NCBI GenBank assembly: GCA_965153455.1 | Contig: OZ234498.1 | Location: 434,001 to 498,000, forward strand | Source: Sphagnum compactum | Taxonomy: Eukaryota; Bryophyta; Sphagnopsida; Sphagnales | DNA length: 64,000 nt | Reading direction: 5' to 3' | Part shown: one piece after another, positions 24,773-35,488 of the stretch | Layout: the number at the start of each line of letters is the position of its first letter | Numbering within the stretch: the stretch's first letter is position 1 | Notes under the pieces: generated by a model | The model's database searches: none | What the model was told of the DNA's origin: nothing | What the model saw: only the letters and a program-made list of their open reading frames with translations | Program-made: the position numbers and the translations under genes

Positions 24773-25067
24773 TGGCCTTGCCATTTACATTAAAAAGTAT
24801 CTTAAGGAAAAAGAAGACTTATAAAAATTCAAATATTTCACCATGCAAAAATATAATTTTCAAAAAAACCCTCTAAAGGAAACCAAAATCCTTCAAGATA
24901 TCATAACTCCATAACTAATCTCAAGTTTCAACACAAGCCAAAATATCATCTATCAAAAATCCTCATATAAAAATAGACCTACTACCTAGGGGCCAAAATC
25001 TATTAAGCTACTGCACTCTATAATGAATCTAAACACAATATCGACCTTGCCTTGGTAGGCAAGGCCA
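24773..25067. mobile_element. 295-bp non-autonomous TIR element, copy 2
   Basis: Same ends (TGGCCTTGCC / GGCAAGGCCA), orientation and length as 15729-16023. The two differ by scattered substitutions, so both are old insertions of one family. Confidence 0.65.
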
Positions 25068-25225
25068 ACAAACAATTCATGGGTTGTGCTGCGTGACGTC
25101 CATCACATGAAGAACTTCAAATTGAAGTCTTGGTGTCCTTACATTATGTAGACAATTTGTCCCCCAACATTATATGTGCATGGTAAAGTACTCAGAGAAA
25201 TTTGCACTGTATTTTGGAAGCACCT

Positions 25226-25287
25226 TATATCCAATAATTTCCCTCCTAGAAAATGGGAGGGATATTATGCCTACTTATAGGTGTAAG
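25226..25287. mobile_element. Partial palindromic MITE-like copy fused to a kinase-like gene
   Basis: It shares CTAGAAAATGGGAGGGATAT and 'tatgcctact' with the full palindrome at 23626-23707, then runs straight into kinase-like coding sequence at about 25288. It supplies the final codons and stop of that ORF. Confidence 0.6.
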
Positions 25288-26160
25288 AACCTTGTGGGTA
25301 TAGTCTTGTTTGTGCAATTCCACAAGGCCATGTAAGATGTCATGAATGGCAGCTGCCAAATCCCTCAAAACACCAGGCTGTGAATGTGGGTCTCCAACAG
25401 GTTCCAGCTGCGACACTGTTTCCCTCTTTAGTGCTTGGAAATGTTTTAGGTGGTTAAGGTACCTGGAAAGAGTGATTGAATCATACAAGGGTTGAAACTT
25501 ATCTGCACCCAATGGCGGTCTTACTACCTTGTGTACAAAGTCAGGATAAACAACTACTTCTCCACCACCACTATGAAGGAGTGGCTTACATAATCTCACA
25601 GGGATATGATGAGTCAGTTGTCTCTCTAGTTTCTGTAGGAGACAGTGCATCCAAATGGTGCTATGCAGGAACAAGGCAACATCAGTCAACATATTCAAGT
25701 TGTAAACATCTGAGATGAATTCAGGAACAATGTTCTTGCCACTCGGAGAGAGCTTCAGCCATCAAAACTGCCTTCCAGTGCAGCAACCACCAATCACATA
25801 AGGGAACGTGCTATACTAGAAAGAACTCCATACTTTCAATTTTGATGCGTTCTCTTCCATGGCCTCACCAAGATCTGCCTTTCCAATCTTATTCGCCCAT
25901 CTGAGAATCAGTACATCCCTCACAAACAGCTGAAAATCTAGCCTTAACAGCAGTAGAAGTGCTTGTGATGCTGTTTTAGAAATCCCGGGATTGGCTGAAA
26001 ACAATATCCACTCAAAACCTCTTAACATCCTATCTACTGGAGCATGTTTATTTAAATGTCTAATGAACCCTCCAGTGAGATTAGATAATTCAGCTGAGCT
26101 GCTGGCCTCATTGGCTGGACAGGGAGTACGCATCTGGGAGAATGCAGTTTCAATATAGTA
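25246..26160 (-). pseudogene. Atypical kinase-like gene, copy B, truncated in the catalytic loop
   Basis: Two exons, 25834-26160 and 25246-25752, are separated by an 81-base intron (GTATGG...AAG). The intron has the same size and position in copy A. The joined frame reads SKLK then LSPSGKNIVPEF and continues open through HSTIWMHCLLQKL, the VVYPDFV strand and the helix before the catalytic loop. Homology to copy A stops at 'DYTHK', where copy A has 'GYTHRD'. The last codons (VLTPISRHNIPPIF, stop) come from the palindromic element at 25226-25287. The HRD aspartate, metal-binding segment and C-lobe are therefore absent, so it cannot be an active kinase. Upstream similarity fades near 26160. A fragment near 26740 (GEAQRPTFKKERR) may be its first coding piece, compare GEGRATFKESKK in copy A. 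Confidence 0.65.
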
Positions 26161-28233
26161 TGCCAAAACTTGTACATGCTGGAGATGGTAATGGTTTTCC
26201 TGGTTTTTCTGCCTCTTTTTTTGAATGTCCCCTCACAAGGCAACAGTGGACAAGTCTTCTTGGGTATACCTGACCTAGCCATTATTCACAATCCACTTGC
26301 CCCACCATGCAAAGTCCACACACCAATTTGTGCAAATCATGAAAAGCATTATGTAACAGAATTCCAAATGGTTTTCATGTTATCTTTGAGTTTCATGTCA
26401 TGTTTGAGTGTTTTTTTTTTCCTCTCCCTTTTTCCCACGAATTCTGTAAAAAAGAGCATGGGGAGATAGAAATTGCGGTCTCACCTTGGAATCAGCTGTT
26501 TCCTCTTCCAGAGCTGTCCTGTGCTCACTGTAGCTCTTGAGCTTGATCCACACTTAAAATAATAGCAATTGAAGCCAATAGACAGGGACAAAGGGCCCCA
26601 AAATTGAGGTGACTTCATAAAGGTTGTCTGCGCCACAATGATAAGAACCATGCCAACTTGAAAGTAAAACCTGATCAACTGGTACAACCGATCTTGGCAG
26701 ATAAATAGGATGATAGCTTGCTCACTCACTCGTCTTTCCTTTTTGAATGTGGGACGTTGAGCTTCTCCATATGTGGAGTCTGGACTCTGACCAGCGCGCA
26801 TTCGTTCTCTCATATCTTCTTCTTCTTCTTACGACTTTCTACCAGTCACCAACATTTCTGTGGATGTGGGCAGATGCAAAGAAAAGACAAAAGACAATTT
26901 TTCTTCACCTTGTTTGTTGCCTCTGTACTAGGGAAGAGACTATCATGCATCAGTGGAGGGATTTCTGGGGATGCAAGGAACTACTTTTATCCAACTAACA
27001 TCATTCAAGAAAATTTGACTTCCTGCAACTTGAAAACCCCATTAGTTCCTTGGGCAGCTCTTGGCTGACCAGCCAACCCTTTTTGCAGAAGGAATAATAA
27101 ATACAGACCTAAAGATCAACCTGCAAATCTCACATTAGAATGTCCCAAGCTCAGGACAGTTGATGCCAAATCAATAAGCAATTGCCTCGACAAAACTAAA
27201 CAATATTTCTCATGAGAACAGAGAAAACTCCATACTCAAAATTTAAGAGAAGGAGCAAGGTTAAAAATTCCCTTAGCCTTAGACCAACCAGAAGAGAACT
27301 TACAGACCAACCAGAAAAGAACTTACAGAACACAATGGAAGACAAATGTAGTATGAACAAAGTGACAGTCTCTCACTTGTTCAGGGACCATCAACAGCAT
27401 CATGTGGGATAGCACTTCTCTATCACAACATCCCCACTGACTTCATCACCCCCCTACAGTGGGTCTAGGTTAGTGAAGAGCTCACTAACCCACATATCGA
27501 GTTTTTGTTGCAATTCCGAGTTTCTGTTGCAATTCCGGAAGCAATGGGAAGACTTGGCCATAATACTGGCTAGCAACAGAAAACAGCAGAACAAGAGGGA
27601 AAACACAAAGAACACCAAGGAACAAAAAATGGAGAGACAAACAAGGAAGGAAGACCATAAAAAAGAGACCAAACTTGACAAGACTAAACAAATATGGAAG
27701 ATAGAAATGTATCAGTTATGCTTGTGTTTGTCAAGAAGTAAAATTGGTAATACAAAAATGTTAAATGTTTCCTTACGGTGCCATCATGAGAACTTTGATT
27801 CTGTCTTCAAAGTTGGCTGCCAACATGGGCTATCACTCCTCCAACACACATGACTAATGAAATGTGAGGTATTGTCATCACTATCTTTAGGGTTCTGAGA
27901 CCCAAATCTACACAAGGAAGTTGGTTTTGACATTGCCCACCAAACAACACACACATATTTTTCAGACTACCTGAAACATACACACAAAAACAGAAAACAA
28001 CAGACCAACACCATCATGCCTGCCAACTAACATATCCATGTGAAGAGCACTGGAGATTGAAGGGGAGCAACATCCACAAGAGGTGACTTAGTTGTAGTCA
28101 TCTCAAGTAAGATTGATAAGCAGAAAAAGTAGTAAACCACCCAAGGTGAGTGTGCTGATGTAAATTGAACATGAATTTCAGGGAAAGCAGATCACCTTCC
28201 AAAGACTTACCGATAAGTGTGTCAGAATCCTTT
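26161..28233. other. Spacer between the two kinase-like copies
   Basis: ORFs on both strands (for example 27473-27853, rich in Lys/Gln/Thr) look compositional. Near 27490-27540, 'tttttgttgcaattcc' and 'tttctgttgcaattcc' form a short tandem repeat. The segment 26690-26800 may hold the remnant 5' exon of copy B. Confidence 0.35.
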
Positions 28234-29733
28234 CTACAGCTTTGTGCCAAACTTGCAACAACGTTCACAACCTTTCTTACAGATATCCTCAAGCACCTTC
28301 ACTGCTGCTCTACGTTCTTGCTGCATTATTTCACCCCAGGAACTCATCACTTGACGTTCTTCCTTACCACCTATAGGAGATGCATCCAGCCATTCAGCTA
28401 TAAGCTTCCCAAGTTCGTACATGTCCGATCCCTTGGTGTATATTTTCTTTCCATCATGGTCTTCCAACGTTCCCACATCCCAACTCGTTAATCCAGCAGG
28501 AACCCATTCTTTGCTGTCGGGTCCAGCAGCTTCCAGGTCTATGATCACCCATTTCCATTCACCCTCAACATTTACTTTGATACCAGTTTCCCATCTCAGA
28601 TCCCTGTGGGTGTAGCCTACTTTGTGCAAGTCCACAAGGCCATGTAACATGTCATGAGTGGCATTTTCTAAATCCTTCAAAACAACAGGCCGTGCATGTG
28701 GATCACCAACAGGTTCCAGCTGCATTGTTGTACTCTTCCTGGTTGACCAGACAACTTTTAGCTGGATAAGGTACCTGGAATCAGCAATTGAATCATACAT
28801 GGACTTCACCTTTGCTTCATCCAATGGCAGGATTACTACGTTCATTACAATGCCAGGATAGACAACTACTTCTCCACCACCACTACAAGGGAGTGGCTTA
28901 AATAATTTCACTCGTATTTGATCATCCAGTTCTTCCTGTAGTTTCTGTAGGAGACAGTGCATCCAAATGGTGCTATGTAGGAGCTTGGCTATGTTGCTCA
29001 ACAAATTCAAGCGTAAGCAGGTGAGATAAATTCAGAAACAATTTCCTTGCCTCTCAAATAGAGCTTCAGCCATCAAAATTGCCTTCCAGCGCAGCAACCA
29101 CCAATCACATAAGGGAGCATACCATAGAACAGAGGGCTCCATACTTTTAATTTTGATGTGTTCTCATGCACAGCCTCTGCCAGATCTGCCTTGTCAAACT
29201 TGTTCTCCCATCTGAGAATGAGACAATCCCTCGCAAACAGCTGAAAATCTGGTCAAAAGTGGTTCCAGTGGTTGCGATGCTGCATTAGAAGTCGTGGGAT
29301 TGGCCAAATCCAGTATCAAGTCTAAACCTTGTAATTCTCTGTCTGCTGGAGCATTATCATTTAAGAATTTTATGAAACCTGCAGTGAGTTGATGCAATTG
29401 AGCTGATCTGGTGGCATCATTGGCTGGACAGAGACTCTTCATCATGTTGAACACAAATTCAGAGAAGATTGCCAAGGAAATTGCCGCTTTGGAATGATCT
29501 ACTACTACCAGCTCAGGGTGGCATAAATTCTCATAAGTTACATTCTTGAGAAGTGGGAGCTGTACTGGTCTCAGGGACAAAAAATCCTGGAGTTCTTTGA
29601 TACTTTGGGGGAGCTTAGCAGGGGCTTCCAACAATATCTCATAATAGCTACTTCTGGCAGAAACTCCCACCAGGTTAACTGCATCCGGTGACTTTTTGCT
29701 TTCTTTGAAGGTGGCTCTCCCCTCTCCATGCAC
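28234..29733 (-). pseudogene. Atypical kinase-like gene, copy A, frame-broken
   Basis: The N-terminal exon is about 29145-29733 and the C-terminal exon 28234-29063, with an 81-base intron. The C-terminal frame is open for 258 residues from about 29010. It holds VVVYPGIV, a catalytic loop HRDLRWET and IIDLEAAG in place of DFG. The HRD Asp and the DFG-equivalent Asp are kept, but the loop Asn of HRDxxxxN is Thr. The family resembles multicopy kinase-like proteins with long N-terminal regions; I cannot name it. Relative to copy B, the N-terminal exon is about two bases short near 29250-29275 (after PLEPLLT), putting it out of frame. A second single-base loss lies near 29010-29015, followed by stops in the expected frame. 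So this copy too looks inactivated. Confidence 0.65.
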
Positions 29734-31223
29734 CAGTTACTAAGTGATGAAGAGGATGAGAAAGAACAGTAAAGCTGATCATCTCATCATCACTCCGCTA
29801 AGGAGACTACATATTTGGCACGATTTCAGCACAGATGCTTTATCTATTATGCAAAACAAGAATACACAGGATACTACCGTACTTCACTTATCAGCGCTGA
29901 ACCAGACAGACTGAATGCTGGAGACAAGAATGCAGACTGCTCAAGTTATCAGCAGAAGACTAGATGCCAAACTGCAGCCTGAATTTTGCACCTGGACATC
30001 TCTCCTGCAAGACTTGGCGAAGGGAGTTGCAGTCGCCATCCTCGTCCATCAGGCAAAGAAGAGAAACGCAGTTGCAAGAAAAACAAAGAAAAAGTGGGAA
30101 AATGAAATCAAGCCCTAGTGCCTGCAATGCTGTGAGAGACGAAGTGCAGTGCCGCAAAAGTGAGGTTGAAGCAGTGCGAAACGAACACAGCAAAAGGGCA
30201 ATCGGACAATGGAGTTATTGTGAAGTATAAACTGATGCTTGGGTTGTCATTTTTGTTGGTATTGGTAGCACTTTTGTAATCTTGACAGAAATATCACCGA
30301 ACTATCGGTATAGGTATGATTTCGGACATGGGAGCATCACAGCATCATTTTCATGTAATAACTGAAGTGGACTTACAATCCACCACCAGTCAGTCATGTC
30401 ATCTTCCTCTTTGCAGGCCATGCCAGTGGCACTTAGCTGCATCCAAGGAATGCAGGAAAACCCATGTGGTTGTTTTCTCACCTCCCTTGCCCTGCACTCC
30501 ACTTGTACCCTAACTCCATCTCTTGTGACTGTATGTGCTGCCTGGTGAAACTGTGCTGGTGGATGTACTTTTCTTGTCCCAAATATGGCAAACTCAGTCA
30601 GAATTCGGTCCAAGGCCTAGGTGATCCCCTTTTCTTATCTGGAAGGCATGAAAGCCTTGTCGCAGCAGAGTATGCTACTTGCAAACCATATTGAATTATT
30701 TTCAATTTGAGCTATGTCCTCATAAGGATGATGCTCTTAAAGTTCTGTCTTTTTCCTTCCTTGTTTCTTGTTAGACTTTTTCTTTTTCCATCTTTTTTAT
30801 CAGTCCTTATTCTTCATTTCCTCGGTCTTCTTCTTCTCTTGTAGGGTTTTAGCTGCCCAGTGTCAGGGCTGATTCAACCTTCTATTGTTGGTCTTGTGAG
30901 GTGGTTAATGTACCTATGTCATTCACCTCAGCTACTGCAGAGAGTTGATACAGCCAATACAATTTTTGAGCACTTGTATTGATTTGTTGCATCTGAATTC
31001 TGTCAAGTGACCAACCTTTGAAGAGTCATCAAGGTGCAAGAAGGTACAGAGAACAAAGGAGATAAGTTGCATGTTATGGAAATATGCTGAACATGAGGGT
31101 TATGTCCATGTCCCAGGCATCCATTCAAGCTTTGCCCCCAGCTGAGTACCTCACCCTCCTCTTGCAAATGGCACACAGGCTGAATGCACCATGCAAACAA
31201 TTCACAAAAATGTTGTTCAATCG
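29734..31223. other. Intergenic, relatively GC-rich, no supported gene
   Basis: This includes the region 5' of copy A. Overlapping ORFs on both strands (29915-30694) have no recognisable domain, and I read them as chance. Promoter elements could not be defined. Confidence 0.35.
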
Positions 31224-31290
31224 ATGTTGCAACGTAGTTGCATCATTTGGTTCCAAGTGTTGCAACGTAGTTGCATCAATTGTACCAAGT
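31224..31290 (-). pseudogene. Fragment of the TPR gene, partly duplicated
   Basis: The first 32 bases (GATGTTGCAACGTAGTTGCA, then 'tcatttggttcc') match the TPR gene at about 20788-20820. On the minus strand they encode LEPNDATTLQHR. The core 'tgttgcaacgtagttgcatca' recurs immediately, giving a second IDATTLQH. No flanking TPR sequence is present. Confidence 0.65.
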
Positions 31291-32700
31291 GTTCCCACCT
31301 TTCTTGATGCATTCATCATATTGCTCCTTCTTCAACACATTTTCCCATTCAATTATAGGTGTAAACCCACCATATTCACCTTTTTATACAAGGTGCACAA
31401 ACCTTGATGTCACATGAGCCCTCTCCATTAGCTTGTATGCCCACAAGAAAAAAAATGAACATTTGATGGTCGATGGTTGCCATGTCACAAACAAATCATA
31501 TTGAAGGAAGAAGAAATTGCACTCACACATTCACTCCATCCATTATGGATCAAAAAATACCACAATTATCCATGTTACATCAAGCACCTAGCTTATAACT
31601 AGAACATGCTTTGATTTATTCTTTACATGTGTGCCTCATTGATATATGGATACCAAGCTTGAAGGCCAAATTCATCCTTGTGTGGTACCACCCATTCAAA
31701 TTGCTTTGGAAAGTTGGCCCCATTTTAATTTTAAAATGGATAGTTTTTTTTTTAAATTCCATGTTTTCCTATTGGCCAATATTATGTCATTGTTTTTCCC
31801 CTAAAGTTTCACATAGTAGTCAAGCTTCTTCTTGCTACTACACCATGAAGTTTTCTTCTAAAGTTCAAATGTGCATTGGAATTGTTGTTTTGTAAATTGT
31901 GCTTTTCTTTTTCGCACCTAAAACAATGAATTAAAAATCAAATAACTAATTTCTTTTCTCACAAAATTATTTTTGCATTGGTGTGCGAATTCATGCAATT
32001 TTAATAACATCAATCTACATTGAAGGTTAATCACTATTGATAATAGTGCAATATGGAAGAGGTAGATATCAAAAAATACATAATTGTTAGTTTTTAAGCT
32101 TTATTTTTAATTATGTATTCATTCTATTGGAGTATTTCACATTTTTCAAAACTTAGTTTTTTCTTGTTGTAGGTTAAGTTTGAAATTTCAAATAAAGAGT
32201 TCGACTTGCAATAGTACTTCATCAATGTCGAAGGACTAAGAAGGACTAGTTGAAACTTAAGAAACTTGAAAATATTTGTGTTTTGTTTGGGCCCAAGTTT
32301 GACTAAAATGGCTGGAGATCCAAATCCCACACTACCTTTGAATTTCAAGCTATCATTAAAAGCTTCTACATTCATGTGTTTAAGAAATCTCATGTTCTTA
32401 ATGAAACATCATCATTGGAGTTTGCCATGTAGTAGAGAGCAAAAAGATTGAGATGAATTAAGTAGCTTATGCATTTTTAGCATACAAAAAAAATTAGGCT
32501 TTGAAAAAGGCAAGGAAAAAAGGACAAGATAATTTGGTGTGGCTTCAAGGGCTTTCACAACTTTGCATCAAGTTGTTTGTTATTCCTACACCCATCCCAA
32601 GCTTGAGTAGTGATTCATTTGCCACTTTTGGAATTTCAAATTTGTTGAGACCAATCCCCTAGCCTCCTTTGAGTTTGGCACCACACTACTAACTCACAAT
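31291..32700. other. Intergenic, no supported gene
   Basis: AT-rich; short ORFs only, without recognisable content. Confidence 0.3.
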
Positions 32701-32713
32701 GTGAACATCAATA

Positions 32714-33570
32714 TTGAAGGTTGAAGGTTCAATGTCAAAAAATGTTGTTACATCCACAAAATGTGCAATTCTACAAAATGCATTACAATTGATTTTTTAT
32801 AAAGACATTATTAAAGTTGTGCATGATTTGTGTATTGAAAAACAACGTAGTTTTTTAGGTATGAAGCAATGCCTATCGACGAGCTATCCATGCCCAAGTT
32901 AAAAAATCTTTTGAAAAGGTTAAAGATGATTTTGATGTTGCCTAATTGTCTAGGAAGGGTATTTAAAAACTTGTGTTTGTAAATATAATGTGTTTGTCAA
33001 GTTTATTGATGGCAAAATGCAATTGCATAAAGCTTTTAATGTTTCAAATTTACTATATCAATTTCATTTTGAAGAGAGGAGTTTTGTGCAAGTAGAATCA
33101 AAATTGATTTCTACAAAATTAAATTGTCAAGCTTGTGAAGAAAATATAATTTCTTGTGAAAGTGCATACACTAAACACCTCCAAGACTAGATTGTCCTTG
33201 AGATTGCAAACTTTGATTGTTGGGTATTGGTCTAAGTTGAAGTTAGGTTGTATTACTTTTGCATGTCTAATTCCTATTGCTAGGCCTACATGTTTTGAAA
33301 AAAAATGTCATTTATGTTCAAGATTGCCCTTTCTACAATGAAAATTTTCATTACATTGACATATGTGTGGCATCATGTGGTCATTGTTATCATCCTTGGT
33401 GTTTATTTAAGCAATGTGCCTGTTCAATGAAATGTAAGCCAAATGGATGAAATGAAGAGTTTGATCCAAGTTGGCAATTATCATTTGGGTTTTTCAACAT
33501 TCAAGATGAGAGAAAATCACCATTACAATTGGAAGCAACCCTAATGGGATTTCTAGTAACAAATCCTTGA
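32714..33570 (+). pseudogene. Decayed gene ending in a Cys/His zinc-finger-like segment
   Basis: Several frames in succession look like one broken gene: 32714-32902, 32990-33190 and 33156-33341 carry Cys-containing stretches (CQACEENIISCE, KKCHLCS). The clearest part is 33358-33570, frame DICVASCGHCYHPWCLFKQC ending near 'FDPSWQLSFGF'. It has a C-x4-CGHxYHPWC pattern like RING- or PHD-type metal-binding domains and is interrupted by TGA at 33448-33450. The function of the parent gene is unknown. Multiple frame changes and the stop mark it as non-functional. Confidence 0.45.
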
Positions 33571-34050
33571 CCTTGCTTCAAGTTCATTGTTGTTTGTTGC
33601 ATTTGTGAAAAAAAAAATTCTTCTGGACAACCATATGTTGTGTACAAGCACCAAGAGCAAATTAAATTTGTGTTCTAAATGTTCCATGAAGTCATTTTGA
33701 TGCGAAGAAGTTGTAGCAACTTTCTTAGGTTTTCTCTAGTGGTTCCTTCAACATTGAATCCTTTTTTTTCGTAGGTCAAATTCATTAACTTTATAATGTC
33801 ATTTGATAGTGCCAATTTTAGGAACTAGTTGCAATCTTCTAACTTTCTTAGAGCTAGTGTTTTACTATAGCACAAATTGGAAGGAACCACAGGTGAAGTC
33901 CACTTCGTGATGGAGTCTTAGGATATGTCTTGAAAGAGAAATGTACTTCCTGACCTAGAACTCAACATGTGATTCCTGCCATTTTTTCAACTTTTTGTCC
34001 TGAGTTGCAGCGTCTAGGCAGACACCACAACTAGATATGTAATATTTTTC
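33571..34050. other. Intergenic
   Basis: No gene is seen. It borders the T/C-rich repeat block. Confidence 0.3.
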
Positions 34051-34051
34051 C

Positions 34052-34490
34052 ATGGAAATTTGTCACGCTTTTTTCCACACTGACATTTTTCCACGCTTTT
34101 CACCTCCTCCAAGTCATTTATCCTCGTTTTTTCAACGCCAATTTTTTTCCACATTTTTTTCCCAAAATTTTCCACGTGAATTTTTCACATTCTTTCCACT
34201 CTTTGGTTTTTCACATTTTCCTCACACTTTGTTTCCCCATTTTTTCTATGAATTTTTTTTCACATTTTTTTCCAGATATTTTCCACACTTTTCCCTTGTT
34301 ATTTTTTCCACATTTTTCTCACACTATTTTTTCCACAGCTTTTCCACACTGTTCCCATGTGTTATTATTTTCCACACTTTTCCCATGCTATTATTTTCCA
34401 CATATTTTTCCACACTATTTTTTTCACAAATTTTCCACAATTTTCCCATGTTATTGTTTTCCACATATTTTTCACACTTTTCTCACAGTA
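34052..34490. repeat. T/C-rich degenerate repeat block (TTTTCCACA)n
   Basis: The block is built of TTTTTCCACA and TTTTCCCATG phrases, with best-preserved units such as 'tattattttccacacttttcccatg' near 34360-34390 and again near 34440. The 148-residue Phe/Ser/His-rich ORF is only its translation. It mirrors, on the opposite strand, the GTGGAAAA/GGGAAAA-rich block at 39.9-40.75 kb. Confidence 0.6.
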
Positions 34491-34706
34491 TAAAGTGATA
34501 GGAGGTTCATGTAGCTTTCTAGCAATGCAAATCCCCATTATTACAAATCAAACATATTAATGAATTATGTTATGTAATTATCAAGTGTATCTGAGGATTC
34601 ACATAAATAAATTTAAATCAACCTCCTCTTACACGACATGCAATTTCCTATTTTCCAATAACATAAAAAAAAAAAACCTCACAATTACACTTGCAATTCA
34701 AATTTC

Positions 34707-34805
34707 ACGATATTTTTTGATTTGGAAGAAGTAATTTTTGAAAATTTCAACATTTCTGAAAATAATATAATTAGTGTCGAATTGGCCAACATACTAGGGT
34801 ATATA
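34707..34805. repeat. 98-bp dispersed repeat, copy 2
   Basis: Near-identical to 16222-16320 with only a few substitutions (for example 'aagaagtaat' for 'aagaaataat'; 'acatactaggg' for 'aggtactaggg'). Confidence 0.7.
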
Positions 34806-35488
34806 TGTAAGTTAAAAACATTTTTCCATCATACTCATTAACCCTTAAGACATGGCAACATCCAATTTTGGCTAAAATAGAAGCCAAAATTTTGACAAAC
34901 CATTTCCAATAACCCCTTTAGGTTTTAAGGCTTGGGACATACAACTTGCCAAACCTGAATGGACGGAACCCCATTTCTTCCAAGATGAAGCCCCTTTTCT
35001 TCATTCATCCAAAATTCACGAAGAGGTTCTTCGCCGTTAGTAATCTGACCTCGCTGCACAAACACACACAGATTAGGGTTTCTTGTTTCTTCTTCAGACA
35101 CGTACAGAGTGAAACGCAGGCACACGGGGTAGTGTCGTTCGTCGTCGTCGTCTGTGATCCATTGCCAGACGTTCTCTCTCGGAGCTGCGATCAATCTTTC
35201 TTTCTTCCCACCCGCAATCGTGCCTTGATGACGATCGCGAAAATGTGCATCGAAGTCGTTTTCAGAAACTCGGATTGAATCGGAATTTCTATTTTTCTGA
35301 GGTTTGATTTGTGAAAGAAGGAGATGCGAGCGGAGATTACGATGCGCGGAGTTCTGCGATGAAGTAAACCCTGCGGATCCGATCTCATGTCTCGCGTGTT
35401 GCGCTAATTGAGAGATAGAGAGATGAATCCAAGATCTGATGAAGACGGAGTGTATTGATCGGTGAGGTGTGAGAGTTGGACGACGGAA
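34806..35488. promoter_or_regulatory. GC-richer upstream region of the MON2-like exons
   Basis: Composition rises in GC and CpG (for example 'gtcgttcgtcgtcgtcg' near 35130) just before the MON2 start codon, as expected for a promoter or 5' leader carried along with the first exon. The long antisense ORF 34925-35680 overlaps it and shows no domain. Confidence 0.35.

Noticed and set aside
26481-26813. 110-residue minus ORF as an independent gene
   Set aside because: Only its start (GEAQRPTFKKERR) resembles copy A of the kinase-like gene; the rest has no support, so it is treated as possible 5' debris of copy B.
27473-27853. 126-residue Lys/Gln-rich ORF
   Set aside because: Composition comes from A-rich DNA; the opposite strand is open too.
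34052-34498. 148-residue Phe/Ser/His-rich ORF
   Set aside because: It is the translation of the TTTTCCACA repeat block; other frames are open for the same reason.
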